From: Luteibacter sp. UNC138MFCol5.1
GTDB lineage: Bacteria; Pseudomonadota; Gammaproteobacteria; Xanthomonadales; Rhodanobacteraceae
Assembly: GCF_900110505.1 (NCBI RefSeq)
Contig: NZ_FODZ01000004.1
Coordinates: 328,177 to 392,176 of the forward strand
Direction of reading: 5' to 3'
Length of the DNA stretch: 64,000 nt
Shown piece by piece: positions 63,951 through 64,000 of the stretch. Below the pieces are notes generated by a model. The model made no database searches and was not told where the DNA came from. It saw only the letters and a program-made list of their open reading frames with translations. The position numbers and the translations under genes are program-made. Within the stretch, counting starts at the first letter, position 1. Each line of letters begins with the position of its first letter.

Positions 63951-64000
63951 CAGATCGACACCACGACGTACGTCCGGACGACATGAGCGCACACCGTCAC

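Overview
The window is GC-rich chromosomal DNA from a Gram-negative gammaproteobacterium. Tight same-strand operons with ATGA or GTGA stop/start overlaps, outer-membrane porins, a two-partner secretion system, hairpin-type dispersed repeats and the family mix suggest Xanthomonadales, most likely Rhodanobacteraceae (Luteibacter/Dyella type). That placement is inference; no rRNA, tRNA or housekeeping marker is present. No phage, insertion sequence, integrase, tRNA or CRISPR array was seen.

Layout. 0.2-5.1 kb: a phosphoribosyltransferase/hydrolase fusion, a divergent MFS exporter and TetR repressor pair with two matching operators, a FrnE-like oxidoreductase and a DUF2878 membrane protein. 5.1-15.8 kb: a two-partner secretion pair, a TpsB transporter and a 2,994-residue TpsA adhesin with about 27 YDG/MBG repeats. 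16.0-18.8 kb: a blue-light (LOV) hybrid histidine kinase downstream of an EAL c-di-GMP phosphodiesterase, plus a small unknown protein. 19.0-24.9 kb: a secreted GH27 alpha-galactosidase, an AraC regulator, an acyl-CoA dehydrogenase and ETF-ubiquinone oxidoreductase. 25.0-34.7 kb: a GntR-controlled catabolic cluster (isocitrate-lyase-superfamily lyase, LeuC-like and LeuD-like hydratase subunits, MFS importer, YrdC-domain protein, acyl-CoA ligase, DUF1302 outer-membrane protein).

34.7-49.5 kb: an ATP-grasp protein, a pirin, a DUF2231 protein and lipoprotein sugar dehydrogenase pair, a Tat-exported phospholipase C, a luciferase-like oxidoreductase, a MOSC-reductase-ferredoxin fusion, a three-gene sugar operon (isomerase, permease, Gfo/Idh dehydrogenase) behind a perfect LacI-type palindrome, and a CPA2 cation/proton antiporter. 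49.7-63.9 kb: a membrane PAS/degenerate-GGDEF/EAL protein, then a nine-gene exopolysaccharide operon: Wzc-type autokinase, WcaK, WcaL, Wzx flippase, GT2, Wzy/WaaL-like protein, WcaB-like acetyltransferase, GT2 and a beta-helix protein.

Two themes link the regions. Surface behaviour: a giant adhesin, a light-sensing kinase beside a c-di-GMP phosphodiesterase, a second c-di-GMP protein and a capsule/EPS operon all concern attachment and biofilm. Scavenging: secreted alpha-galactosidase, phospholipase C, sugar dehydrogenase, sugar operon and dicarboxylate catabolism fit a plant- or soil-associated life. The most novel-looking candidate is the GntR cluster, whose gene set matches the logic of dimethylmaleate-type degradation (hydrate, cleave, activate) and carries an unexplained YrdC-domain protein. 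Two families of hairpin repeats lie between genes; copies show compensatory base changes, and one supplies the stop codon of the gene before the EPS operon.
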